Notes: a model not told the origin generated them from the sequence alone. Shown: positions 27,308-42,039, numbered from the stretch's first letter. The stretch: 64,000 nt of DNA from Bifidobacterium actinocoloniiforme DSM 22766 (GCF_001263395.1 NZ_CP011786.1:744001-808000), one strand, 5' to 3'. A program made the numbers and translations.

Positions 27308-27747
27308 CTAAGCAGTGCCACAACCATCACTCAGAAAATCATAAACAAAGGAAGCGCGAGAATCTCCGAAAAAGTACGGGAATCGACTACTGCCACAGAC
27401 TTCTCCGTCTGTATCCCTGGTATGGCGACGGAGCTCACAGGTTTCCCATGAGATGCGCTTTGCCAAACCGCCTCGAAGCATGGGACAAATCTTGGCAGAA
27501 TATTCCCATCTCATGTCTCACCTCTATAGCCAGTGCACTCAGTCGTGGTCAGTTTCCAACTGCAAAGCACGCGGGCAAGATCCCGATTCACACAACCAAC
27601 AGTTTTAGTGGTTGCCATCACCAGAACCCTCATGTTGGCGTGAATAATCGACAGCCTTCCCTCATCAGGGCCACTATCCTGATTGAAAGCCGCATCAAAA
27701 TGATCATGAATAGCAATCGACCAATGCGGTCTGTTTCGTGCTCCAGG
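27308..27747 (-). pseudogene. Unrecognised decayed gene fragment
   Basis: The minus strand carries two consecutive open pieces. One runs from about 27747 to a TGA near 27513 and includes RPHWSIAIHDHFDAAF and RLSIIHANMRVLV; after that TGA the same frame continues with FEAVWQSASHGKPVSS, and a second frame (27514-27308) is also open. The region has lower GC than its surroundings and is followed by a minus-strand terminator, which suggests that a leftward gene once stood here. No family was identified and no ribosome site is visible. Confidence 0.3.
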
Positions 27748-28144
27748 TTATGAAAAGAAAGCGGGTGGCTCCGCTAGAGCGATTTTGCCACACTTGAGTG
27801 GGATTCGTCTCCCACTTGTCATTGCAGCAGACGATGCTTCATCTTCTAGCGCATTTTGAGTCCTTCAATCATCAACTAACTCTATGGCCGCACGGCCTCA
27901 TAAAACATGGGCGTTCCATCCGAATCCCCATTCTCAAGAGATATATCCCCATAATCAAGGCACTAACGTCTACCAGTAAATTACCCGACTGAATACTTGT
28001 ACTGATATAGCGGGAATCTCTACATAAAATCAGGCGTATCACCCCTTCTAAGACCAAGGCAGGATTACGAAGCGAGATGCCATGACTTGCTAAAACCGAA
28101 CCCTCTCTACACTCTTAACCAAAGAACACCGCGGCAGCAAATTC
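27748..28144. other. AT-richer gap before lacZ; no gene seen
   Basis: About 400 bases with noticeably lower GC than the flanks. Short frames exist on both strands but none has a ribosome site or family sequence. No inverted repeat with a T run was found after the lacZ stop. Confidence 0.5.
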
Positions 28145-33192
<5,048 letters not shown>

Positions 33193-33333
33193 CGTAACGC
33201 ATGACGAAATCCACGAATACAGGAACGGCAGAGCGCGAAAACAATGGTGAGCGACGAGCAGTGAACAGCGCAGCGCGGCACAGGGCGGTGAGCCAAGTCC
33301 GGCGCACGACGCGGCAAGGAAAGGAAACCCGCA

Positions 33334-34230
33334 ATGCAGCAACCAATCGTACTGAGCCTCGGGGAGATTCTGTGGGATGTGCTCCCCTCCGGCAAGAGGG
33401 CGGGTGGCGCCCCGGTGAACTTCAGCTACCACGCCAGCAAGAACGGCGCACAAGGATACGCAATCAGCGCGGTAGGCCGAGACGAGCTAGGCCGGGAGCT
33501 TGAGGACGCGGTCGCCCAGGCCGGGGTGAAGGCCCTGCTCCAACACAATAAGTGGCCCACTTCCACGGTGGAAGTGCAGCTGACCGAGGGCATCCCCCGC
33601 TACGTCTTCAAGGAGGACGTGGCCTGGGACCACATGGAGCTGACGGATGAGCTGGAGGCGCTAGCCGGTCGAGCCGACGCAATCTGCTACGGCACGCTAG
33701 GGATGCGCAGCCCGCAGTCCAGGCGGACCTTCTGCCAACTTTTGGAGGCCACCCGCCCCGACGCCATGCGCTTCTTTGACATCAACCTGCGCGGCGCCTA
33801 CTACCGCAAGGATTTAATCGAACAGCTGCTGGGCATGGCGACCATGTTCAAGATCAACGACGTGGAGCTGGTCGTCCTGCGCGACATGTTCCACATCCCG
33901 GGTGAGAGCGACGCCGAACCGGTCCGCTGGTTCTTCGACCACTACGAGATGGACACCGTGATCCTGACGGCCGGCGGCGACTACTCGACCATTTTTCTGC
34001 GGGACGGCTCCTCTTCCAAGCTCAACACCCCGCACGTCACCGTGGCCGACACGGTGGGAGCGGGCGACGCCTTCTCCGGCACCTTCGCGACCAACCGCTT
34101 GGAAGGCAAGTCCCTAGCCCAAGCCCATCGGGCGGCCGTGAACACCGCGGCCTTCGTCTGCACCCAGTCCGGCGCCTGGCCCGCCTACCCTGAGCAAATA
34201 CCCGACTACCTGGCCCAGCAGGGCGAGTAA
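33334..34230 (+). CDS. PfkB-family carbohydrate kinase, probable fructokinase
   Basis: A 298-residue ribokinase-fold kinase. The N-terminal LGEILWDVLPSGKRAGGAPVNF is typical of fructokinase ScrK, and the C-terminal signature DTVGAGDAFSGTF contains the catalytic Asp. It would phosphorylate fructose to fructose-6-phosphate for entry to the bifid shunt. AAGGAAAGGAAA precedes the ATG. It follows the ROK gene by 140 bases and converges with the second ROK gene. Confidence 0.88.
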   Translation: MQQPIVLSLGEILWDVLPSGKRAGGAPVNFSYHASKNGAQGYAISAVGRDELGRELEDAVAQAGVKALLQHNKWPTSTVEVQLTEGIPRYVFKEDVAWDHMELTDELEALAGRADAICYGTLGMRSPQSRRTFCQLLEATRPDAMRFFDINLRGAYYRKDLIEQLLGMATMFKINDVELVVLRDMFHIPGESDAEPVRWFFDHYEMDTVILTAGGDYSTIFLRDGSSSKLNTPHVTVADTVGAGDAFSGTFATNRLEGKSLAQAHRAAVNTAAFVCTQSGAWPAYPEQIPDYLAQQGE

Positions 34231-34265
34231 ACCTCCTGAACGACCAGCAAGCCTGGATTTGGCAC

Positions 34266-35522
34266 TCAGGCCTGCTGGTCGAAGTAGGACAGGGGGTCGC
34301 CAATGAAGCGGCGTAGCCCCATTTCAGCGGCTCCTTTGAGAGCAGGTTGACGGGCCTCTTTAGACATCATGACCCGCGGCTTGATCCGATCCCTGGCCAA
34401 CACTTGGGAGGCCAACCGGTCCTGAAGGCTTTGAGCCAGAACGCCGCCGAATTTGGACCAGAAGCCGCCCAGGATCACAGTGTCCACATCCGAATAGTTG
34501 ATGGCCGAGGCCATGACCGACACCAGCGCGTCCAGGGCCCTGTCAATCGCGTCGGCCGCTTCGGCATCGCCCTCCTGCCAGCGCCGGTAAAGCTCGGTCG
34601 CGGCCTTGGGGCTGACCGCATCATCGCCCCCAGCTATACCCGCAGCTTCAACCAAGGCCCTTCTACCTGCGTAAGTTTCCAGGCACCCACGCCGCCCACA
34701 GCGGCACGTGGGGCCGTTTAAATCGACCGATACATGGCCCAGCTCGCCAGCGAAGCCGTGATCTCCAGGCTCGACGGCACCGCCGCGCACAACCGCGCCA
34801 CCGATGCCGATGTCTGTTGAGATATAGATAAAGGAATCGGTAGGGGTCAGCGGCTTGGAGGCACCTTCGTTGCTGGCTTTGGGCGCTGGCCTGGGAGTGG
34901 CGTACCCCGGAATCTGCGCCAAGGCCGCCATCTTGGCCTCGTTGCCTACCACTGGGTCCAGTCGGCGCACCAGCCTGAACCTGCCCAGGTCCAGACGTTC
35001 CCAGCCCAGGTTCCGCGCCATCAGCAGGAGTTTGCCATCGGCGACCAGGCCAGGCAGAGCCAGTCCGGCGCCCACCATGCGGTAGCCATCCTCCGCGAGG
35101 CCGCTTTCAATGGGCCGGCTGAGGCAGTCCAACTTGGCGAAAATGTCGTCAGGGTCAGCCTGGCGCATGTCATCATCCACCCAGACCGTGTTGACAGGCC
35201 GCCCAGACAAATCTAAAGCCATACAGCCATAACCATCTGTATTGACCTGCAGACCGATGCCCGCCCAGCGCCCGGGCGCGATGGCCAGGGGTTTGCTGGG
35301 CCGCCCGTAAGTGATTTGCGAGGCGTCAGGCTCGGTCTCGCGCACCACGCCCTGGGCCAGAAGCATCCCGCCCAGCAAGGACATGGTGGCCTTGGTCAGC
35401 CCGGTGACCTTGGCCAGGTCCGCCCGGCTCAAGGGCGTTGGCGCGCGCAAGATGCTATCGATGATGACCGAAAGATTGTGGTTGCGCAAGTCCTCCTGGT
35501 TGATGCTGCGCAGTGAAGTCAT
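34266..35522 (-). CDS. ROK-family regulator, probable XylR
   Basis: A 418-residue regulator with an N-terminal helix-turn-helix (PLSRADLAKVTGLTKATMS, about 32-50) and a ROK domain holding STDIGIGGAVVRGGAVEPG and the zinc motif CRCGRRGCLE. It is divergent from xylB, and the gap between them (228 bases) contains a copy of a partially palindromic motif also found before xylA, so it is the best candidate for the xylose repressor. ATG at 35522 was chosen because the helix-turn-helix follows at the usual distance; a longer frame to 35606 has no family sequence. Confidence 0.87.
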   Translation of the reverse strand: MTSLRSINQEDLRNHNLSVIIDSILRAPTPLSRADLAKVTGLTKATMSLLGGMLLAQGVVRETEPDASQITYGRPSKPLAIAPGRWAGIGLQVNTDGYGCMALDLSGRPVNTVWVDDDMRQADPDDIFAKLDCLSRPIESGLAEDGYRMVGAGLALPGLVADGKLLLMARNLGWERLDLGRFRLVRRLDPVVGNEAKMAALAQIPGYATPRPAPKASNEGASKPLTPTDSFIYISTDIGIGGAVVRGGAVEPGDHGFAGELGHVSVDLNGPTCRCGRRGCLETYAGRRALVEAAGIAGGDDAVSPKAATELYRRWQEGDAEAADAIDRALDALVSVMASAINYSDVDTVILGGFWSKFGGVLAQSLQDRLASQVLARDRIKPRVMMSKEARQPALKGAAEMGLRRFIGDPLSYFDQQA

Positions 35523-35665
35523 GAATACGCCTGTCCCTTCCGAGCCGCGGCCCGCATCGCGCCCTGCTCTCCATATTCTCACACCACCAAGTCCCGGCGC
35601 CGCCAAACTCCTTCATAGCGGCCAACGCACCTGCTCGCGGTTGCCAAAGTCACCCCCGAATAGCT

Positions 35666-35684
35666 TTTAATTCGACGATTGAAC
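35666..35684. promoter_or_regulatory. Candidate XylR site upstream of xylB
   Basis: TTTAATTCGACGATTGAAC shares its TTAATTC half with the xylA site (43648-43666), and its halves are inverted with two mismatches. It lies in the divergent xylR-xylB gap. Confidence 0.45.
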
Positions 35685-35750
35685 AATTATCCTGACCGAG
35701 GCCTACCATAGCTGATAAGGCATGGACCAGAACGCGGCAAGGAGGGTGTC

Positions 35751-37268
35751 ATGGGACGGATACTGGTAGCAGGCGTGGACACATCCACCCAATCCTGCAA
35801 GGTGCGGGTCAGCGATGCGGCGACCGGTGAGCAGGTGCGCTTCGGACAAGCCCGGCACCCAGAGGGCACCTCGGTCAATCCGGAAGCCTGGTGGTGCGCC
35901 TTCCAACAGGCAGCGACACAAGCCGGCGGTCTAGACGACGTATCCGCGCTCTCCGTAGGCGGCCAGCAGCACGGCATGGTGCTCCTAGATGAGCGCGGTC
36001 AAGTCCTGCGCGACGCGCTACTCTGGAACGACACCCGTTCGGCACCGCAAGCCCGTGTCCTCATCGAGCAGGTCGGCCAGGCGCCGATTGACTTCAACAA
36101 CCCCACCGAAGCCGACTTCTCCCCCGATCCCATCCAACGCGGCCAGCAACGCTGGGTGAAAGCCGTCGGATCCTCCCCCGTCGCCTCGCTGACCATCACC
36201 AAGCTGGCTTGGGTAACCCAGCATGAGCCCGAAGCGGCTGGCCGCATCGCGGCCATCTGCCTGCCCCACGATTGGCTGAGCTGGAGAATCGCCGGGCATG
36301 GTCCGGCCAGCGCGCAACCCTCCGCAGGCGTAGGCTTGGACGCGCTCTGCACCGACCGCTCGGATGCCTCGGGCACAGGCTACTTCGATTCGGTATCCGA
36401 CTCCTACAGGCGCGATATCTTGGCCCTGGCCTTGCCCGCCGAACTGGCCCAGGGCGTGTTGCTGCCACGCGTCTTGGGACCACATGAGACCGCCTGCCTG
36501 GCTGACCCCGCCATCGCCGGAAGGAACGTGCCCGGCGGCTGCATCATAGCCCCCGGCGGCGGCGACAACGCCATGGCCTCCTTAGGGTTGTCAATGGAAG
36601 TGGGCGATGTCTCCATATCCTTGGGCACCTCCGGGGTGGCGGCGGCCATCAGCCCGGTCCCCGCTTACGACATGAGCGCCGCAGTGACGGGTTTCGCCGA
36701 TGCGACCGGCCACTGGCTGCCCCTGGCTTGCACCATTAACGGCTCACGAATCCTGGATGCCGGATGCGCCGCCTTAGGCGTGGATTACGAAGGCTTAGCA
36801 AACCTGGCATCCCAATCCACCCCCGGCGCCGACGGCATCACACTCGTGCCCTACTTCGATGGCGAGCGCACCCCTAACCTCCCCGACGCCACGGCCAGCC
36901 TCCGAGGCATGACCATGGCCAACACCACGCGCGAGAACCTAGCCCGGGCTTTCGTGGAAGGCCTCCTATGCTCACAGCGCGACTGCCTGGAGCTGCTCAA
37001 ACGCCTGGGCACGAGCGTCAAACGCATCCTTTTGATTGGCGGCGGCGCCCAATCCCCGGCCGTGCGCGCTTACGCCCCGCAGATTCTGGGCCAGAGCGTC
37101 CTCCTGCCCCAGCCCGACCAGTACGTGGCCATAGGGGCCGCCCGCCAAGCCGCCTGGGCGCTTTCCGACTCACCCCAGCCCCCAGCCTGGCCCGTCCGCA
37201 TCGAAAGCACGCTTACCGCCGCCCCCACCCCCACCGTCTACGCCCAATACACCCACTGTCGCGGATGA
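35751..37268 (+). CDS. xylB: Xylulokinase, FGGY family
   Basis: Phosphorylates D-xylulose to xylulose-5-phosphate, the substrate of phosphoketolase. The 505-residue protein starts with GVDTSTQSCKVRVSDA, has ALSVGGQQHGMVLLDERG, LLWNDTRS, SLGTSGVAAA and the C-terminal LIGGGAQSPAVRAYAPQIL. These are FGGY motifs in the xylulokinase arrangement. GGAGG lies eight bases before the ATG. It is divergent from a ROK regulator; xylA is at 42-43.6 kb on the other strand. Confidence 0.93.
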   Translation: MGRILVAGVDTSTQSCKVRVSDAATGEQVRFGQARHPEGTSVNPEAWWCAFQQAATQAGGLDDVSALSVGGQQHGMVLLDERGQVLRDALLWNDTRSAPQARVLIEQVGQAPIDFNNPTEADFSPDPIQRGQQRWVKAVGSSPVASLTITKLAWVTQHEPEAAGRIAAICLPHDWLSWRIAGHGPASAQPSAGVGLDALCTDRSDASGTGYFDSVSDSYRRDILALALPAELAQGVLLPRVLGPHETACLADPAIAGRNVPGGCIIAPGGGDNAMASLGLSMEVGDVSISLGTSGVAAAISPVPAYDMSAAVTGFADATGHWLPLACTINGSRILDAGCAALGVDYEGLANLASQSTPGADGITLVPYFDGERTPNLPDATASLRGMTMANTTRENLARAFVEGLLCSQRDCLELLKRLGTSVKRILLIGGGAQSPAVRAYAPQILGQSVLLPQPDQYVAIGAARQAAWALSDSPQPPAWPVRIESTLTAAPTPTVYAQYTHCRG

Positions 37269-37290
37269 GCACCTAACCGCAAAAGAAGCG

Positions 37291-37324
37291 ATGCCCGGCA
37301 ACACAAATTTGCGTTGCCGGGCAT
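37291..37324 (+). terminator. Terminator of xylB
   Basis: ATGCCCGGCAACA and its complement GTTGCCGGGCAT, one mismatch, separated by a short AT loop (37304-37309), 23 bases after the stop. TTGTTG follows. Confidence 0.75.
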
Positions 37325-37403
37325 TGTTGATACAGATGGCAGGACGATCCACGCCGTAAAACCATCACCTCAGATTCAATGACCGCGGGAACGTCCGCGG
37401 TGA

Positions 37404-37727
37404 CTACCGGCCTGCAGCACCTTCCGCATCGGATTGGCCTTCATTTTCGTCGCAGTCGGACGCCGCAGCAGCATGGCTTACTTTATCCCCTTGCTGCGGC
37501 GTATTGCCTGACGCACGCGTTTCCTCTCGCTTGTGACGTCTCCACAAGACAAAGGCCCTACCCCCTGTATATGCGCTCGCAGCCGCGATACATAGTGACA
37601 GGAAAAGATTCGACGCACTCCACAAGGACCCATCAACATAACTGTCTTTCACCGACTGCGCCAACCAGAGTATGCAGGCGACACTGGCGCAGGCATACAA
37701 TCGCATCTGCATAGTAATGGTTTTCAT
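37404..37727 (-). CDS. Small membrane protein of unknown function
   Basis: A 107-residue protein with two hydrophobic segments (residues about 9-24 and 38-60), then a basic stretch (WRRHKREETR) and an acidic, Ala/Ser-rich tail. No family was recognised. It sits alone between xylB and the ABC transporter, and the ribosome site (GGGCGG) is weak, so the assignment as a real gene depends on the two well-formed membrane segments. Confidence 0.45.
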   Translation of the reverse strand: MKTITMQMRLYACASVACILWLAQSVKDSYVDGSLWSASNLFLSLCIAAASAYTGGRAFVLWRRHKREETRASGNTPQQGDKVSHAAAASDCDENEGQSDAEGAAGR

Positions 37728-37788
37728 TGCATCCGCCCTACTTTGAGAGGGCTGTATGTAGCCCTACATTCCCTGATATTCGGCAGAA

Positions 37789-37825
37789 GGGTTGCCGCAC
37801 CTTCGCAGCACTGGTGCGGCAACCC
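37789..37825 (-). terminator. Terminator of the monosaccharide transporter operon
   Basis: Perfect 13-bp stem GGGTTGCCGCACC (37789-37801) with 37813-37825, 11-base loop, located 44 bases after the permease stop. Confidence 0.75.
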
Positions 37826-37868
37826 ATCATATTCGACAAGCGGGATCTTATAGACCCCACAATCGCCG

Positions 37869-39134
37869 TTAGGCCTTCTTGCGCTTGCTGATCAAGTCGT
37901 AAGCAACAGCGGCGATAACGACGAGACCTTTGATCGTCTTGACTATGGCGGCATCAGCTCCCATAATCGACAGGCCCTGGTTGAGTACACCCATGATGAG
38001 AGCACCGACCATAGCGCCAGGAATCGTTCCAACGCCACCGGCAACAGCAGCACCACCAATGAAGCAAGCTGCGATGGCATCCATCTCGAACTCTTGGCCT
38101 GTCGCGGCAGTTGCCGAAGCCAACCGGGACAGCGTGATTATGGCTGCAATACCGGTCAGGAGACCCATGTTCAAGAAAATCTTGAAGTCCACCTTCCGCG
38201 TGTCGATACCGGAGAGCATGGCCGCCTTGCGGTTGCCACCGACAGCGTAGATGTCACGGCCGAAGACAGTGCGGTTCAGCACGAACCAATAAATGCCAAT
38301 CAGCAGGCCGATGATGACCAGCACGATGGGAATGCCACCCTGGGTGCTATTACCGGAGCTGGCGAAGAGATAGGTCGCGAATCCTATTGCCAGCACTGCA
38401 ATGGCGCATTTCAGAATCACCCAGCCCATCGGCTCGGCCGTCAATCCCGCGCTGATAGCTTTACGGCGCTTGCGTATTTGGCTGACGGCCACCAGGACGA
38501 TGGCTACTAGGCCTACAACAATGGTCAGCCCATCCAATCCACCCCAGAAACCGAAGATGTTAGGTAGGTAATCCTTAGCTATGGCGCGGAAGGGACGGGA
38601 CTGCAACGGTATGGATTCTCCTGCAACCACCGTGGCAAGACCACGGAAGATCAACATGCCGCCTAGGGTCGTCACGAAAGCAGGAACTCCAACATAGGCC
38701 ACCCAGAACCCATGCCAAGCGCCGATGACCAACCCTATCAGCAACATGAACGCTACGGCCAGAATCCAGTTCATGCCCCAGTTCTTCATCGCATAGGCTC
38801 CCACGCCTCCGATGAAGGCCACAACAGAGCCGACTGACAAATCGATATGCGTACCGATGATTACCATGAGCATGCCGATAGCGGTTATCAGAACATAAGC
38901 GTTCTGCTGGAAGAGGGCCACTACGTTGTTAGGGAAGAGCAGACGCCCGCCCGTCAGTATCTGGAAGATGATAATAACGAGGATTAGCGCGAGATAAATA
39001 CCGTACGAGCGAACGTTGCCGAACAATAGCTCCTTAATGGAGGCTTCCTTCGGATCGCTACCTGATGCGCCATTTTTCCGCATCTGTCCGGCACTGTTCT
39101 CAGGCGCAGAAGGTGAGACGGTTGAGGATGACAT
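37869..39134 (-). CDS. mmsB: ABC transporter permease, MmsB/XylH type
   Basis: Membrane subunit of a monosaccharide importer. The 421-residue protein has about ten membrane segments, with GTHIDLSVGSVVAFIGGVGAY and VGGNRKAAMLSGIDTRKVDF, typical of the BPD_transp_2 family. A hydrophilic insert near the middle (VSQIRKRRKAISAGLTAEPM) is characteristic of the MmsB/GguB subgroup. ATG at 39134 follows AAAGGA. Last gene of binding protein-ATPase-permease, read leftward. GC is lower than in the neighbouring core genes. Confidence 0.9.
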   Translation of the reverse strand: MSSSTVSPSAPENSAGQMRKNGASGSDPKEASIKELLFGNVRSYGIYLALILVIIIFQILTGGRLLFPNNVVALFQQNAYVLITAIGMLMVIIGTHIDLSVGSVVAFIGGVGAYAMKNWGMNWILAVAFMLLIGLVIGAWHGFWVAYVGVPAFVTTLGGMLIFRGLATVVAGESIPLQSRPFRAIAKDYLPNIFGFWGGLDGLTIVVGLVAIVLVAVSQIRKRRKAISAGLTAEPMGWVILKCAIAVLAIGFATYLFASSGNSTQGGIPIVLVIIGLLIGIYWFVLNRTVFGRDIYAVGGNRKAAMLSGIDTRKVDFKIFLNMGLLTGIAAIITLSRLASATAATGQEFEMDAIAACFIGGAAVAGGVGTIPGAMVGALIMGVLNQGLSIMGADAAIVKTIKGLVVIAAVAYDLISKRKKA

Positions 39135-39175
39135 GACGAATATTCCTTTCACTGATTATGAGAACGCACGTTGGT

Positions 39176-40735
39176 TCAGACAGCCTGTTGCATAGGCTCT
39201 TTGGATGTCATGAACCGCATCAACTCTTCTTGGTTGGTGCGCTTAGCATCAAGGCAGGCCGTGATGATGCCCTGACTCATGGTGTAAATCCGATCGCAGA
39301 TACCCAACAATTCAGGCAGTTCGGAGGATATGACCAAAACCGCGCTGCCCTTGTCGGCTAGCTGATCGATGATTTCGTAAATATCGTACTTTGCGCCTAC
39401 ATCGATGCCTCTCGTTGGTTCGTCAAGAATCAGCAGCTTGGGATTTGTGGCCATCCACTTAGCAAGCACTACTTTCTGCTGATTACCGCCAGAAAGATTA
39501 CCGGTGGGTACCTCAATACTCGGGGTCTTGATACGCAGCTGTTTGCGATAATCCTCGCTCACACGCGCCTCTCGCTCCCGATCTATGACACCGGCATGGC
39601 TCATGGCTTTCAAAGATGCCAACGACGTGTTCTCGCGTATGGATTTGATCAAATTCAGCCCATAAGTCTTGCGGTCTTCGGTTGCATATGCGACTCCGTG
39701 GTCGATAGCCGAGCGAACAGTTGGGAACGAAACCTCTTGTCCTCCCATATACAGATGGCCTGAGGCTTTGACGCCGTACTGGTGACCGAAGATGCTCATG
39801 GCGGTCTCGGTCCTGCCAGCGCCAATCAATCCAGCAAGACCAACGATCTCGCCTGCCCGCATGTTCAAGCAAACGTCCTTTGCAACCAGACGTTCGACGT
39901 CCAATGGGTGATGGACCCTCCAGTTCTCCACCCGGAACACTTCCTCCCCGATTGAGGACTCATGTTCAGGATAGCGATTAGTCAAAGGCCTACCCACCAT
40001 GTCCCGAATGAGTAGATCCTGGTCAAGCGGATGTTCTTTGTCGATATCAACATGGGAAATGGTTTTGCCGTCACGAATGACTTGCACGGCATCCGCCGAT
40101 TCCGCGATTTCGTTGAGCTTGTGAGAGATGATGATGGCCGTGATGCCCTTGTTACGACGCAAATCGTCGATGAGGCCCAGAAGATGCGCGGAATCCTCAT
40201 CATTCAACGCCGCTGTTGGCTCATCAAGAATCAACAGTTTAACATTCTTGGTCAGCGCCTTAGCGATTTCGACCAACTGCTGCTTGCCCACACCGATGTT
40301 GGCTATGAGCGTGTCCGGGTTCTCATCCAGCCCCACAGCTTGCAGGGCCTCTGATGCCACCTTCCGCTGAGCGGTATCGTCGATGGCCGCCTCTTTCGTG
40401 ATGGGGTTGCCGAGGAATATGTTGTCTGTAATCGACATGTACGGAACGAGGGCCAGCTCCTGGTGAATGATGACGATGCCCTTGGCTTCCGAGTCCCTTA
40501 TGGTGTTGAACTGGCAAGTCTGCCCGTCGTACACCACTTCACCCTCGTAGCTTCCGTATGGGTACACCCCAGACAGCACATTCATTAGCGTGGATTTTCC
40601 TGCGCCGTTCTCCCCGCACACCGAGAAAATTTGCCCGCGTTTCACTGTGATATTCACATCGTCCAGAGCCGTGACCGGTCCGAAGCGCTTCACGATATGA
40701 CGCATCTGCAAAATCACATCTTGCTCAGTACTCAC
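39176..40735 (-). CDS. mmsA: ABC transporter ATP-binding protein, MmsA/XylG type
   Basis: Double-domain ATPase of 519 residues for monosaccharide uptake. The first domain has the P-loop GENGAGKST (about 35), signature VGKQQLVEIAKAL and Walker B LLILDEPTAAL; the second has GLAGLIGAGRTE, LSGGNQQKVVLAKWM and LLILDEPTRGID. The start is GTG at 40735, six bases after AAGGAG. The gap to the binding-protein gene (83 bases) contains a strong hairpin that probably lowers ATPase expression. Confidence 0.93.
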   Translation of the reverse strand: MSTEQDVILQMRHIVKRFGPVTALDDVNITVKRGQIFSVCGENGAGKSTLMNVLSGVYPYGSYEGEVVYDGQTCQFNTIRDSEAKGIVIIHQELALVPYMSITDNIFLGNPITKEAAIDDTAQRKVASEALQAVGLDENPDTLIANIGVGKQQLVEIAKALTKNVKLLILDEPTAALNDEDSAHLLGLIDDLRRNKGITAIIISHKLNEIAESADAVQVIRDGKTISHVDIDKEHPLDQDLLIRDMVGRPLTNRYPEHESSIGEEVFRVENWRVHHPLDVERLVAKDVCLNMRAGEIVGLAGLIGAGRTETAMSIFGHQYGVKASGHLYMGGQEVSFPTVRSAIDHGVAYATEDRKTYGLNLIKSIRENTSLASLKAMSHAGVIDREREARVSEDYRKQLRIKTPSIEVPTGNLSGGNQQKVVLAKWMATNPKLLILDEPTRGIDVGAKYDIYEIIDQLADKGSAVLVISSELPELLGICDRIYTMSQGIITACLDAKRTNQEELMRFMTSKEPMQQAV

Positions 40736-40763
40736 ATTCGTCTCCTTGTGCAATTCAATGGTT

Positions 40764-40807
40764 CCCGCTCGCGCCGCCCCGTAAAGGTTCGGCGCGCCGC
40801 GAGCGGG
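40764..40807 (-). terminator. Intercistronic hairpin between binding protein and ATPase genes
   Basis: CCCGCTCGCG (40764-40773) pairs with CGCGAGCGGG (40798-40807), with further pairing inside. There is no T run. It probably protects the upstream transcript or attenuates the downstream genes, as in other sugar-binding-protein operons. Confidence 0.6.
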
Positions 40808-40818
40808 ATCACCCGCTA

Positions 40819-41931
40819 TCACATACCTGCGTCAGACGCGGAGATGTAGCCGGAATCAACCAGCTCCTTCTTGATGTTGCTCTTGTCCACGGAAACGGGC
40901 GTCAGCAACTGTGAGGGCACATCCTTGTTACCGTTGTTGAACTTGCCAGCGGCCTTGGGCGTCTTGCCATCGACCAAATCCTTGATCATAGCGGCGGTGG
41001 CCTTAGCCAGCTTGCGCGTATCCTTGTAGACCGTCATGGATTGCTTGCCCTGCACGATGGCGCGCACATTGGCCTTTTCAGCATCCTGTCCTGTGATAAT
41101 CGGGAAGTAGTTCCAGCCTGCGCCCTCGACGGCATTGACAGTGCCCAGGGCTATAGCATCATTGGGAGCCAACACGGCATCCAGTTTCGTGCCATCGTTG
41201 TAGAAGGAGTTAATGCGGTTCTCCATCTCCGCTTGCCCCTTCTGGCGATCCCAATTATCAATGCCGATGGATTGCCAATCCTTAACGGAGCCTGGCACCT
41301 TGCCGGACTTTGCCTTGAACACTCCTGACTTAAAGTATGGCTCCAACACAGACCAAGCGCCTTCGTAATAGTATTTAGCATTGTTATCGGTTGGAGAGCC
41401 GGACATGAGTTCAACGTTGAAGGGGCCCTTCTTACCTTCCTTCACACCCAGCTTATCCACGATGTACTCGCCTTGCATCTTGCCTACATCGGTCAGCGAG
41501 AAAGTCGCGTAATAGTCGACAGCATCGGTATTCATGATTAGCCTGTCGTAAGCTATGACCTTGGCGCCATTAGCTGCCGCTTGCTCTGCTGCAGCCCCGG
41601 TAGCCGTACCGTCAATGGAAGCTATAACCACATACTTAGCGCCCTGGTTCGCCATATTTTGAATCTGGGAAGACTGAAGATCCGTCTTTCCATCCGCGAA
41701 CTGTAAAGTGACCTTGTACCCATAGCTTTCCAGTTGCTTCTTCAGGTTGTCGCCATCAATCTGCCAGCGTTCCAACTGCTGCTCAGGCATGGAAATACCG
41801 ATAGTGACCTTCGATGGGTCACCACCGGAAGCAGATTCGCCCGAGCCTCCCCTGGAAGCGCCGCACGCTGAGGCCGGAATCAACAATGCCACGATGGCGG
41901 CGATGCCAATTGCCTTTACCAGTTTTTTCAT
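40819..41931 (-). CDS. Monosaccharide-binding lipoprotein, ChvE type
   Basis: Substrate-binding protein of 370 residues. It starts with a lipoprotein signal (MKKLVKAIGIAAIVALLIPASACG, cysteine 24 probably lipidated), followed by a Ser/Gly linker. The mature part reads IGISMPEQQLERWQIDG, VIAYDRLIMNTDAVDYYATF and ELMSGSPTDNNA, which match the ChvE group that binds xylose, glucose, galactose and related sugars. AAAGGGAA lies before ATG 41931. First gene of the transporter operon, with a candidate XylR site about 90 bases upstream. Confidence 0.92.
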   Translation of the reverse strand: MKKLVKAIGIAAIVALLIPASACGASRGGSGESASGGDPSKVTIGISMPEQQLERWQIDGDNLKKQLESYGYKVTLQFADGKTDLQSSQIQNMANQGAKYVVIASIDGTATGAAAEQAAANGAKVIAYDRLIMNTDAVDYYATFSLTDVGKMQGEYIVDKLGVKEGKKGPFNVELMSGSPTDNNAKYYYEGAWSVLEPYFKSGVFKAKSGKVPGSVKDWQSIGIDNWDRQKGQAEMENRINSFYNDGTKLDAVLAPNDAIALGTVNAVEGAGWNYFPIITGQDAEKANVRAIVQGKQSMTVYKDTRKLAKATAAMIKDLVDGKTPKAAGKFNNGNKDVPSQLLTPVSVDKSNIKKELVDSGYISASDAGM

Positions 41932-42020
41932 CGCATTCCCTTTCACCTTTGATTAGGAGTGACCTATTGCCGCAATAGCCGATACTCATTCATTCGGCTA
42001 TTACACAGGTATAGCATATT

Positions 42021-42039
42021 ATTTATTGATTTAACTAAC
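42021..42039. promoter_or_regulatory. Candidate XylR site upstream of the ABC operon
   Basis: On the minus strand GTTAGTTAAATCAATAAAT matches 13 of 19 positions of the xylA site (GTTAATTCAATGAATTGAC). It lies in the AT-rich gap upstream of the binding-protein gene. Confidence 0.35.

Noticed and set aside
27118-27753. Plus-strand frame of 211 codons
   Set aside because: Poor composition (many His, Ser, Arg), no ribosome site and no family; the minus strand shows more coding-like sequence.
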